Shown here: piece after piece, positions 9,143-18,302 of the stretch | Position numbering within the stretch: the first letter of the stretch is position 1 | Layout of the letters: every line of letters begins with the position of its first letter | NCBI GenBank assembly: GCA_035942035.1 | Contig: DASZDK010000083.1 | Coordinates: 1-40,858, forward strand | DNA from: JAHWJR01 sp035942035 | GTDB lineage: Bacteria > Actinomycetota > Acidimicrobiia > Acidimicrobiales > CADCSY01 | Direction: 5' to 3' | Length of the DNA stretch: 40,858 nucleotides | The notes under the pieces: model-generated | Database searches by the model: none | The model's input: only the letters and a program-made list of their open reading frames with translations | Told to the model about the DNA's origin: nothing | Translations under genes and position numbers: made by a program

Positions 9143-9154
9143 GCCGGCGAAGAC

Positions 9155-11473
9155 GTGCTCGCGCTGCTCCTCGCCCTCCACGCCGTGCTCGCCCTCGCCG
9201 CTCCGGCGCTGGGCCGCCGGCTGGGCCCCCGGGTGTTTCTGGTGTGCGCGCTGGCGCCGGGCGCCACCGCGGCGTGGGCGGCGACGCAGGCCGCCGGCGT
9301 CCTCGACGGGTCGGCCACCACCCAGGTGATCTCCTGGGTGCCCGGCCTGGGGCTCGACCTGGCCCTGCGCCTCGACGGCTTCGCCCTGCTCATGGTGGCC
9401 CTGGTCTCGGGGATCGGGGCGGTGATCTTCGCCTACAGCCGGTGGTACTTCTCGCCCCGCCCGGGGCTGGGCCGCTTCGCAGGGGTCCTCACCGCCTTCG
9501 CCGGCTCCATGCTGGGCGTGGTCCTGGCCGACAACGTGCTCCTGATCTACGTGTTCTGGGAGCTGACCTCGATCACCTCCTACCTCCTGATCGGCTTCGA
9601 GGACGAGAAGGGGTCCGCTCGCGCCGCCGCCCTCCAGGCCATCCTCGTCACCGGCGCCGGCGGGCTGGCCATGCTCGCCGGCTTCGTTATCGTGGGCCAG
9701 GCGGCGGGGACCTACTCGCTGTCGGGCATCCTCGCCGACCCTCCCGGCGGGGGCGTGGTGGGCGCCGGCCTCGTCCTCGTGCTGCTGGGGGCGTGCACCA
9801 AGTCGGCCCAGGTGCCGTTCCACTTCTGGTTGCCGGCGGCCATGGCGGCGCCGACGCCGGTGAGCGCCTACCTGCACTCGGCCACCATGGTGAAGGCGGG
9901 CGTGTACCTCATCGCCCGGCTGGCGCCGGCGTTCGCCACCGGCCACGCCTTCTGGCGCCCGCTGGTCATGGGCCTCGGAGTGGCCACCATGCTGCTCGGG
10001 GGGTGGAGGGCGCTGCGCCAGCACGACCTCAAGCTGCTCCTGGCCTACGGCACGGTCAGCCAGCTGGGGTTCATGGTGGTGCTGGTGGGGGCCGGCATCC
10101 CCGAGCTGACCTTCGCCGGCGCCGCCCTCATCGTCGCCCACGGGCTGTTCAAAGCAGCGCTGTTCATGGTGGTGGGCATCGTCGACCACCAGGCCCACAC
10201 CCGCGACCTGCGGGTCCTGTCCGGCCTCGGGCGGCGGATGCCGGGGGTGGCGGCGGTGGCGGCCGTGGCTGCGGCGTCGATGGCGGGGGTCCCGCTGCTG
10301 CTCGGCTTCCTCTCCAAGGAGGCGGCCTACGAGGGGCTGCTCCACGCCCATCTCGGCGTCGGCGGATCCCTGGCCCTGGCCGGGGTGGTGGTCGGGTCGG
10401 TGCTGACCTTCGCCTACGGGGCCCGGTTCGTGCTGGGCGGTTTCGGTGCCGGGTTCGGCGAGCGCGCCGGTGGCGGCGACGCCGTGGGGCCCGACGTGGC
10501 CAGGCCGGTGCCGGCGTTCGTGATCCCGGCCGCGCTGTTGGCCGTGCTCACCGTGGTGGCGGGCGTGGCGCCGGCGGTGGTCGACCCCCTGGTGGGCGGG
10601 GGAGCCGGGGCACTCGACGCCGCTGCGGGAAAGGCCCATCTGGCGCTGTGGCACGGGTTCACGCCGGCCCTGGGGCTGTCGGTGCTGACCCTGGCTGCCG
10701 GCGCCCTGCTCGTGGCCGGCGCCGGCGTCGTGGAGCGGTCCCAGGCGCGGCTGGCGGGTGTCCCCTCGGCCGCCGGGGTCTACTCCTCGGCCCTGGTGGG
10801 GCTGAACCGGCTGGCGGACCGGGTGACCGCGGTGCTGCAGAACGGGTCGCTGCCCGTCTACCTCGCGGTGATCCTGCTCACCGTCCTGGCCCTGCCGGGG
10901 CTCGCCTTGTTGACCCGGACCCGCCTGCCCGGCGGCGTCGTGGTGGGGGAGTCGCCGCTGCAGGTGGTGGTGGCCGGGGTGGTCCTGGCCGCCGCCGTCG
11001 GTGCCGCTTTCGCCCGCCGCCGCTTCGCCGCCGTGCTCTTCCTGGGCGGTGTCGGCTACGGCGTGGCCGTGCTGTTCGTCATCCAGGGCGCTCCCGACCT
11101 GGCCCTGACGCAGCTGCTGGTGGAGACGCTGGCCGTGGTGATCTTCGTCCTGGTGTTGCGCCACCTGCCCGAGCGCTTCGAGCCGTCGGTGTGGCGGCTA
11201 GGGCAGGCCACTCGGGTGGCGGTGGCCGGCGGCGTGGGCGTGTTCGTCGCCGCCTTCTCGCTCGTCGCCGCCGGCGCCCGCACCGCCGAGCCGGTGTCGG
11301 GCGCCTACCTCGAGCAGGCCGTTCCGGAGGCCGGAGGCCAGAACGTGGTCAACGTGATCCTGGTCGACTTCCGGGCCTTCGACACGCTGGGGGAGATCAC
11401 CGTGCTCACCGTCGCCGCCCTCGGGATCGTGAGCCTGGTGCAGGCCGGTCGGCGCCAGCAGGACCAGGCGTGA
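9155..11473 (+). CDS. mrpA: Mrp antiporter subunit A
   Basis: 772 residues, the large membrane subunit of the Mrp cation/proton antiporter, homologous to complex I subunit NuoL. Residues 1-500 hold the proton-pumping antiporter module with FWELTSITSYLLIGF and KSAQVPFHFWLPAAMAAPTPVSAYLHSA, split here as KSAQVPFHFWLP and then APTPVSAYLHSA. The C-terminal 200 residues hold the MbhD/E-like part with QGAPDLALTQLLVETLAVV and NVILVDFRAFDTLGEI. Around 20 membrane helices are expected. Many actinobacteria fuse MrpA to MrpB; here B is a separate downstream ORF joined by a GTGA overlap. The GTG start lacks a clear ribosome site. Confidence 0.93.
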   Translation: MLALLLALHAVLALAAPALGRRLGPRVFLVCALAPGATAAWAATQAAGVLDGSATTQVISWVPGLGLDLALRLDGFALLMVALVSGIGAVIFAYSRWYFSPRPGLGRFAGVLTAFAGSMLGVVLADNVLLIYVFWELTSITSYLLIGFEDEKGSARAAALQAILVTGAGGLAMLAGFVIVGQAAGTYSLSGILADPPGGGVVGAGLVLVLLGACTKSAQVPFHFWLPAAMAAPTPVSAYLHSATMVKAGVYLIARLAPAFATGHAFWRPLVMGLGVATMLLGGWRALRQHDLKLLLAYGTVSQLGFMVVLVGAGIPELTFAGAALIVAHGLFKAALFMVVGIVDHQAHTRDLRVLSGLGRRMPGVAAVAAVAAASMAGVPLLLGFLSKEAAYEGLLHAHLGVGGSLALAGVVVGSVLTFAYGARFVLGGFGAGFGERAGGGDAVGPDVARPVPAFVIPAALLAVLTVVAGVAPAVVDPLVGGGAGALDAAAGKAHLALWHGFTPALGLSVLTLAAGALLVAGAGVVERSQARLAGVPSAAGVYSSALVGLNRLADRVTAVLQNGSLPVYLAVILLTVLALPGLALLTRTRLPGGVVVGESPLQVVVAGVVLAAAVGAAFARRRFAAVLFLGGVGYGVAVLFVIQGAPDLALTQLLVETLAVVIFVLVLRHLPERFEPSVWRLGQATRVAVAGGVGVFVAAFSLVAAGARTAEPVSGAYLEQAVPEAGGQNVVNVILVDFRAFDTLGEITVLTVAALGIVSLVQAGRRQQDQA

Positions 11474-12000
11474 GGGCGAAGGGAGCCAGGGCGATGGGAG
11501 GCAGGGCGATGGGGCGGGCCACTCGGCCGCCGCAGTCGCTGATCCTCGACACCTGCCTGGGTGCGGTGTTCCACACCGTCCTGGTGTTCTCCCTGTTCCT
11601 GCTCTTCGCCGGCCACAACGCCCCGGGCGGAGGCTTCATCGGGGGCCTGGTGGCCGGCGCCGCCTTCGTGCTCCACTACGTCGCCGGCGGGACCGGGCAG
11701 CTCACGCGGGTGGCTCCCGTGGCACCGTTCGTGCTCATGGGCACCGGCCTGACGCTGGCCGTGCTGGTGGGGATGGGAGCCTTGGTCGCCGGGGGGCAGC
11801 TGCTCGAGAGCGGCGTCTTCAGCCTCGATGTGCCCGTGCTGGGCAAGGTGAAGACCACCTCGGCGCTGCCGTTCGACATCGGCGTGTACCTCATCGTGAT
11901 CGGTCTCGTGCTGGCCCTCCTCGGGTCGCTCGGGGGCGAGGCCGACCGCCCGGCGGGCGAGCCCGACGACGCCGGCGCCGGCGAGGGGGCCTCCCAGTGA
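11470..12000 (+). CDS. mrpB: Mrp antiporter subunit B
   Basis: 176 residues with four hydrophobic segments. The signature FAGHNAPGGGFIGGLVAGAA and the later LPFDIGVYLIVIG block are typical of MrpB/MnhB. Translation probably starts at the GTG overlapping the mrpA stop; in-frame ATGs at 11494 and 11509 are alternatives, and the first dozen residues are a short Gly/Ala/Arg repeat (AKGARAMGGRAMG) unlike the family. The C-terminus is acidic. Confidence 0.92.
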   Translation: MRAKGARAMGGRAMGRATRPPQSLILDTCLGAVFHTVLVFSLFLLFAGHNAPGGGFIGGLVAGAAFVLHYVAGGTGQLTRVAPVAPFVLMGTGLTLAVLVGMGALVAGGQLLESGVFSLDVPVLGKVKTTSALPFDIGVYLIVIGLVLALLGSLGGEADRPAGEPDDAGAGEGASQ

Positions 12001-12367
12001 TCCTGGTGCTCGCCCTGCTGGTGGGCGCCCTCTACGCCGTGGGCACCTACCTGCTGCTCCAGCGCACCCTGACCCGCGTGGTCATCGGCCTGGCCATCAT
12101 GGGCCACGGGGCCAACCTGCTCCTCCTGCTGGCCGGTGGGCGGGCGGGTCGGGCTCCGATCGTGGACGGTCCTGGCGGCGGCCCGTTCGCCGACCCGCTG
12201 CCCCAAGCCCTGGCCCTGACCGCCATCGTGATCACCTTCGGGATCACCGCCTTCCTCCTGGCCCTGGCCTACCGGAGCTGGCTGTTGCGCAGCGACGACG
12301 AGGTCGAGGACGACGTCGAGGACCGGCGCATCGCCCGCCTGGTGCGCCGGCACGAGGAGAACGACTC

Positions 12368-12371
<4 letters not shown>
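11997..12371 (+). CDS. mrpC: Mrp antiporter subunit C
   Basis: 124 residues with three membrane helices, homologous to NuoK. The pattern GTYLLLQRTLTRVVIGLAIM, then GHGANLLLL and DPLPQALALTAIVITFGITA, is diagnostic of MrpC. The C-terminal tail (about residues 97-124) is highly charged. GTG start and preceding stop overlap as GTGA. Confidence 0.94.
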
Positions 12372-13857
<1,486 letters not shown>

Positions 13858-13861
<4 letters not shown>

Positions 13862-14439
13862 CCCGGACCCCGTCGATTCCGCTCCTCGTGTGGCTGGTGG
13901 TGGTGTGGGTCGCCCTGTGGGAGCAGGTGAGCCCGGCCAACGTGGCCTCCGGCCTGGTGGTGGCCCTGGTGGTGCTCACCGTGTTCCCCCTGGGGGACCG
14001 GGGGAGCTCCGGGCGGGTGCGCCCGGCGCCGGCGGTGCGCTTCCTCGTCTACTTCGCGTGGAAGCTGGTTGAGGCCAGTGCCATCGTGGCCTGGGAGGTC
14101 GTCACCCCCCGCAACCGCGTCAACGAGGGCATCGTGGCCATCCCCATCCGCGGCGTGTCCGACGTGGTCATCACCGTGGTGGCCAATGCCATCTCCCTGA
14201 CGCCGGGCACCCTCACCCTCGAGGCCCGGCGGTCGCCGGCGGTGCTCTACGTCCATGTCCTGCACCTGCGCGACGTCGAGGAGGTGCGCCGGGAGATCCT
14301 CCACCTGGAGGCGCTCGCCATCCGGGCGTTCGGCCCGGGGGAGATGGTGGCCGCCCTCGACGCTGAGGGCGAGCAGTTCCTCGCCGGCGCCTCGGAGGCC
14401 AGGCGGTGGCCGGCCGGCGCCGAAGAGGAGCGCCCGTGA
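13858..14439 (+). CDS. mrpE: Mrp antiporter subunit E
   Basis: 193 residues. Two or three N-terminal helices are followed by a soluble C-terminal domain, as in MrpE. RFLVYFAWKLVEASAIVAWE, ANAISLTPGTLTLE and VHVLHLRDVEE are the family blocks. The start is the GTG overlapping the mrpD stop; the longer open frame to 13789 is within mrpD and not family-like. An Ala/Glu-rich tail follows the conserved domain. Confidence 0.93.
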
Positions 14440-14696
14440 CGGCGGCCACCGACGTGGCCTTCGCCGTGCTGGCCGTCGCCGCCGTGCTGTGCACCGTCCG
14501 CCTGGTGCGGGGCTCGTCGCTGGCCGACCGCATCGTCGCCCTTGACGCCCTCCTGGTGGTCATCGTCAGCGGCATCGCCGTGCACGCCGCCCGCACCGGT
14601 GAGGGCACCTATCTCGACGTGCTGGTGGTCATCGCCCTGCTGGGCTTCGTGGGCACCACCACGGTGGCCCGCTTCATCGAGCACCGGGGGCCCTGA
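14436..14696 (+). CDS. mrpF: Mrp antiporter subunit F
   Basis: 86 residues with three helices. RLVRGSSLADRIVALDALL is the MrpF hallmark (conserved Asp residues in the second helix are implicated in coupling). Start overlaps the mrpE stop as GTGA. Length is normal. Confidence 0.93.
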   Translation: MTAATDVAFAVLAVAAVLCTVRLVRGSSLADRIVALDALLVVIVSGIAVHAARTGEGTYLDVLVVIALLGFVGTTTVARFIEHRGP

Positions 14697-14697
14697 G

Positions 14698-15075
14698 GTG
14701 GACAGCGTGGGAGACGTGATCGCCGCCGCCCTCATCCTCGCCGGCGTGGCGCTCAGCCTGCTGGCCGGCATCGGCCTGCAGCGCTTCCCGGACGTGTTCG
14801 CCCGCATGCACGCCGCCACCAAGCCCGCCACCCTGGGCCTGATCCTCGTCCTCGCCGGCGCCGGCCTGCGGGTGGGCGACCGGGGCGACGTGGCCAAGCT
14901 GGTGCTGGCCGCCGCCTTGCAGTTCGTCACCGCACCGGTGGCCATGCACATGGTGGGGCGGGCGGCGTATCGGGCCGGCACCGAGCTGAGCCCGGCCACC
15001 ACCGTGGACGAGCTGGGCGAGTCGGGAGACGCACCGCCAGGCCCGGTCGACGGGGCCGCGGAGGCGCAACGGTAG
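14698..15075 (+). CDS. mrpG: Mrp antiporter subunit G
   Basis: 125 residues with three helices. GLQRFPDVFARMHAATKPAT is the family signature. The GTG lies one base after the mrpF stop, the only junction in the operon without an overlap. A 30-residue hydrophilic tail follows the last helix. It is the last gene of the mrp operon, and rimO starts 10 nt later from its own -10 element. Confidence 0.93.
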   Translation: MDSVGDVIAAALILAGVALSLLAGIGLQRFPDVFARMHAATKPATLGLILVLAGAGLRVGDRGDVAKLVLAAALQFVTAPVAMHMVGRAAYRAGTELSPATTVDELGESGDAPPGPVDGAAEAQR

Positions 15076-15078
15076 GGT
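15073..15078 (+). promoter_or_regulatory. -10 element of rimO (leaderless)
   Basis: TAGGGT overlapping the mrpG stop codon, followed by 7 nt and the rimO GTG at 15086. Confidence 0.6.
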
Positions 15079-15085
15079 GGCCGGC

Positions 15086-16381
15086 GTGGCCAGGAGCTTC
15101 TGGGTGGAGACCCTCGGTTGCCCGAAGAACCAGGTCGACTCCGACAAGCTGGTCGGCACCCTGGCGGCCGATGGCCTGGTCGCCGCCGACGGGCCGGGCG
15201 ACGCCGACCTGGTGGTGGTCAACACCTGCGCCTTCATCGAGGAGGCTCGGGCCGAGTCGGTCGAGACCGTCCTCACCCTCGCCGGTGGGCGCCGGCCCGG
15301 GGCCGAGCTGGTGGTCACCGGGTGCATGGCCGAGCGCTACGGCGACGAGCTGGCGTCAGCCCTGCCCGAGGCCGACGTGGTGGCCGGCTTCGGCGTTCCC
15401 GTGCACCTGGGGCGCCGGCCGGGCCCGTCGCCGGCGCCCTCCATGGACCTGCTCGAGCTGCCCCGCCCGGCGGCGTCGGCGCCCTGGGCCTACGTCAAGG
15501 TGGCCGAGGGCTGCGACCGGGCCTGTGGGTTCTGCGCCATCCCGTCGTTCCGCGGGCCCCAGCGCAGCCGCTCCTTCGAGGCCGTGCTGGCCGAGGTCGA
15601 CACCCTGGCCGCCGGCCGAGGAGGCGTTCCTGTCGCCGAGATCGTGCTGGTGGCCCAGGACCTGGCCGCCTACGGGCGCGACCAGGGAAGCGGAGCCCGC
15701 CGGATCATCCCCCTGGTCCGGGCCGTGGCCGAGCGGGTCTCCCGGGTGCGCCTGCTCTACCTGTACCCCTCCGACCTCACCGACGGGCTGGTCGAGGCCG
15801 TCTGCGACAGCGGGGTGCCCTACTTCGACCTGTCACTCCAGCACGTGTCCCGACCCCTGCTGCGCCGCATGCGCCGGTGGGGTGACGCCCGACGGTTCCT
15901 CGCCCGGATCGATGACATCCGCCGGCGCCAGCCGGAGGCGGCCCTGCGCTCGAGCTTCATCGTTGGCTACCCGGGCGAGACCGAGGGCGACCACGACCAG
16001 TTGCTGTCGTTCCTCGACGAAGCGCAGCTCGACTGGTGCGGTTTCTTCCCGTGGTCGCCCGAGCACGGCACCTACGCCGCCGACCTCGGCGGCCGGGTCG
16101 ACGGGGGCCTGGTCGCCGAGCGGCTGGCCGAGTGCAGTGAGCGCCAGGACGCCATCACCGCCCGCCGGCGTGATGCCCTGGTCGGCACCGAGGTCGAGGT
16201 GCTCGTCGACCGTCCCGGCGTCGGTCGCACCTACCGGGAGGCGCCGGAGATCGACGGGATCGTCCACCTCTCCGAGTCACTGGCTCCGGGGAGCCTGGCC
16301 ACGGTGCGGGTGACCGCGGCGGCCGGCCCCGACCTGGTGGCGGACGGGGCGGTGGGCCTGGCGCTCGAAGCGCCGGCGTGA
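15086..16381 (+). CDS. rimO: Ribosomal protein S12 methylthiotransferase RimO
   Basis: About 431 residues. Radical-SAM enzyme that adds a methylthio group to a conserved Asp of ribosomal protein S12. The N-terminal UPF0004 domain has three Fe-S cysteines in TLGCPKN, NTCAFIE and TGCMAERY. The radical-SAM triad is C143-x3-C147-x2-C150 in CDRACGFCAIPSFRG, and a TRAM domain closes the protein. CPKNQVDS distinguishes it from MiaB (CQMN). I use the GTG at 15086 rather than 15077 because the -10 spacing fits it and the family starts close to this point. Confidence 0.94.
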   Translation: MARSFWVETLGCPKNQVDSDKLVGTLAADGLVAADGPGDADLVVVNTCAFIEEARAESVETVLTLAGGRRPGAELVVTGCMAERYGDELASALPEADVVAGFGVPVHLGRRPGPSPAPSMDLLELPRPAASAPWAYVKVAEGCDRACGFCAIPSFRGPQRSRSFEAVLAEVDTLAAGRGGVPVAEIVLVAQDLAAYGRDQGSGARRIIPLVRAVAERVSRVRLLYLYPSDLTDGLVEAVCDSGVPYFDLSLQHVSRPLLRRMRRWGDARRFLARIDDIRRRQPEAALRSSFIVGYPGETEGDHDQLLSFLDEAQLDWCGFFPWSPEHGTYAADLGGRVDGGLVAERLAECSERQDAITARRRDALVGTEVEVLVDRPGVGRTYREAPEIDGIVHLSESLAPGSLATVRVTAAAGPDLVADGAVGLALEAPA

Positions 16382-16959
16382 CCACCTCGTTCGGTCCCTC
16401 GGCCCTGGCCACGCCGGCCAACGCCGTCACCCTGGCGCGGGTGGCGTTCACGCCGCTGTTGCTGGCCGTCATCGTGTCGTCGGGGCCGTCGCTGGCGGTG
16501 CTCGGCGCGTGGATCCTCCTCAGCGCCACCGACGGCCTCGACGGCTACCTCGCCCGCCGGCACGGGACCACCCGCTCGGGCGCCTTCCTCGACCCCCTTG
16601 CCGACAAGCTCCTCGTCCTCGGGGCCATGTTCGCCCTCGTCGCTCGGGGCCTGTTCTGGTGGCTGCCGGTGGCGATCATCGCCGTGCGCGAGGTGGCCAT
16701 GAGCGGCTACCGGAGCTGGGTGGGGCGCCAGGGGGTGTCGGTGCCCGCCCGGTCCTCGGCCAAGGTCAAGACCGTGGTGCAGGGGGTGGCGGTGGGCCTG
16801 GCCCTGCTCCCGGTGGTCGCCGAACACCACCTCTGGATCGCCCGGGCGGTGCTCTGGGTCGCTGTGGTACTGACCGTGGTCAGCGGTCTCCAGTACCTGC
16901 TCGACGGCGCCCGGGCCCGCGCCGGCGCCTCCCCGGAGGCCGACAGCGGTGCGCTGTGA
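16378..16959 (+). CDS. pgsA: CDP-diacylglycerol-glycerol-3-phosphate phosphatidyltransferase family (PgsA-like)
   Basis: 193 residues with about five helices. The CDP-alcohol phosphotransferase motif is complete: DGLDGYLARRHGTTRSGAFL followed by DPLADK, giving DGxxAR...G...D...D. The product is probably phosphatidylglycerol phosphate. Its position between rimO and cinA, upstream of recA, matches pgsA of other actinobacteria. GTG start overlaps the rimO stop by 4 nt. Confidence 0.9.
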   Translation: MTTSFGPSALATPANAVTLARVAFTPLLLAVIVSSGPSLAVLGAWILLSATDGLDGYLARRHGTTRSGAFLDPLADKLLVLGAMFALVARGLFWWLPVAIIAVREVAMSGYRSWVGRQGVSVPARSSAKVKTVVQGVAVGLALLPVVAEHHLWIARAVLWVAVVLTVVSGLQYLLDGARARAGASPEADSGAL

Positions 16960-18226
16960 GGTCGTTGCCGTCGGGACCGAGCTCCTGCTGGGCCAGATCG
17001 TCGACACCAACTCGGCGTGGATCGGTGAGCGGCTGGCCAGGGCCGGCATCGACTGTCACTTCCAGACCCGGGTGGGCGACAACATCGAGCGGATCGTGGT
17101 CGCCCTGCAGGTGGCGCTGGGTCGCAGCGACGCGGTGGTGGTCTGCGGCGGGCTCGGTCCCACGCCCGACGACGTCACTCGGGAGGCGCTGTCCGTGCTC
17201 CTGGGCGTCCCCCTGGTGCGCGACGACGAGGTGCTGGCCCGCATCCGAGCCCTGTTCGCCGAACGGGGCCGGGCCATGGCCTCCAGCAACGAGCGCCAGG
17301 CGGAGGTCCCGGTGGGGGCCGCGGTCATCGAGCAGCGGCGGGGAACGGCGCCGGGGCTGATCTGTCCCGTCGGGTCGGCGGGAGGCGCCGGCGCCGGGGG
17401 CTCGGTGATCTACGCCGTGCCCGGCGTCCCCCGGGAGATGACCGAGATGGTGGAGCGGGCAGTGGTGCCCGACCTGCAAGCCCGGATGGGCCAGCGGTCG
17501 GCCATCGTGAGCCGGGTGCTGCGGGTCTGGGGCGAGCCCGAGTCGGCCCTGGCCGAGCGGCTGGCGCCGCGCCTGGCGGCGCTGGATGCGGCCGGCAACC
17601 CGACCATCGCCTTCCTGGCCAGCGGGATCGACGGCATCCAGGTGCGCATCACCGCCAAGGCGACCACCGCCGAGGCCGCCGGGGCCGTGCTCGACGCCGA
17701 GGAGGCCGAGTTGCGGTCGCTGCTCGGCGAGCACGTCTTCGGCGTCGACGACCAGACCATGGAGTCAGCGGTGGCTGCCCTGCTGCGCACGCGCGGGCTG
17801 AGCCTCGGGCTGGCTGAGTCGATGACCGGTGGGTTGATCGCCTCCCGGCTCACGTCCGTGCCCGGGGCGAGCACCTGGTTCCGGGGTGGGGTGGTCTCCT
17901 ACGCCGGCGAGGTGAAGTTCGGCCTGCTCGGCGTGCCACCGGGCCCGGTCGTGTCCGAGCCCGCCGCCCGAGCCATGGCCGAGGGCGCTCGGCGGGTTCT
18001 GGGCGCCGACGTGGGCCTGGCCGTGACCGGTGTCGCCGGCCCCGGCGACCACGACGGGGTGCCCGCCGGGACGGTGGTGGTGGGTGTGGCCCTCGCCGAG
18101 GCCTCCGAGGCCTCCCGGCTGCGCGTGCCCGGGGACCGCGTCACGGTCACCCAGCTCGGTGCCATCTCGGCCCTCGACGTCCTGCGCCGGCGGCTGCTGG
18201 CCCAGGCCGGTGAGGCCTCCGGTTGA
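16949..18226 (+). CDS. cinA: CinA family protein with nicotinamide-nucleotide amidase domain
   Basis: 425 residues. The N-terminal ~170 residues are the MoCF-like domain (VGTELLLGQIVDTNSAWIGE and VVVCGGLGPTPDDVT). A middle domain follows, and the C-terminal ~160 residues are the PncC amidase domain (LGLAESMTGGLIASRLTSVP, SYAGEVKFGLLGV and TGVAGPGDHDGVPAGTV). It deamidates NMN in pyridine nucleotide salvage, and is historically linked to competence and to recA co-transcription in some bacteria. GTG start overlaps pgsA by 11 nt. Confidence 0.92.
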   Translation: MRCEVVAVGTELLLGQIVDTNSAWIGERLARAGIDCHFQTRVGDNIERIVVALQVALGRSDAVVVCGGLGPTPDDVTREALSVLLGVPLVRDDEVLARIRALFAERGRAMASSNERQAEVPVGAAVIEQRRGTAPGLICPVGSAGGAGAGGSVIYAVPGVPREMTEMVERAVVPDLQARMGQRSAIVSRVLRVWGEPESALAERLAPRLAALDAAGNPTIAFLASGIDGIQVRITAKATTAEAAGAVLDAEEAELRSLLGEHVFGVDDQTMESAVAALLRTRGLSLGLAESMTGGLIASRLTSVPGASTWFRGGVVSYAGEVKFGLLGVPPGPVVSEPAARAMAEGARRVLGADVGLAVTGVAGPGDHDGVPAGTVVVGVALAEASEASRLRVPGDRVTVTQLGAISALDVLRRRLLAQAGEASG

Positions 18227-18245
18227 TGCTGTGCGCACTCACCGC

Positions 18246-18251
18246 TAGGGT
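18246..18251 (+). promoter_or_regulatory. Probable -10 element of the ftsH-like gene
   Basis: TAGGGT 20 nt after the cinA stop. It would give a leader of about 45 nt ending in a GAGGTG ribosome site (18288-18293). Confidence 0.45.
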
Positions 18252-18302
18252 CCGCCTGGGCTGGAGTACCACAGAAGTTGCGACGCTGAGGTGCGCCGAC
18301 AC

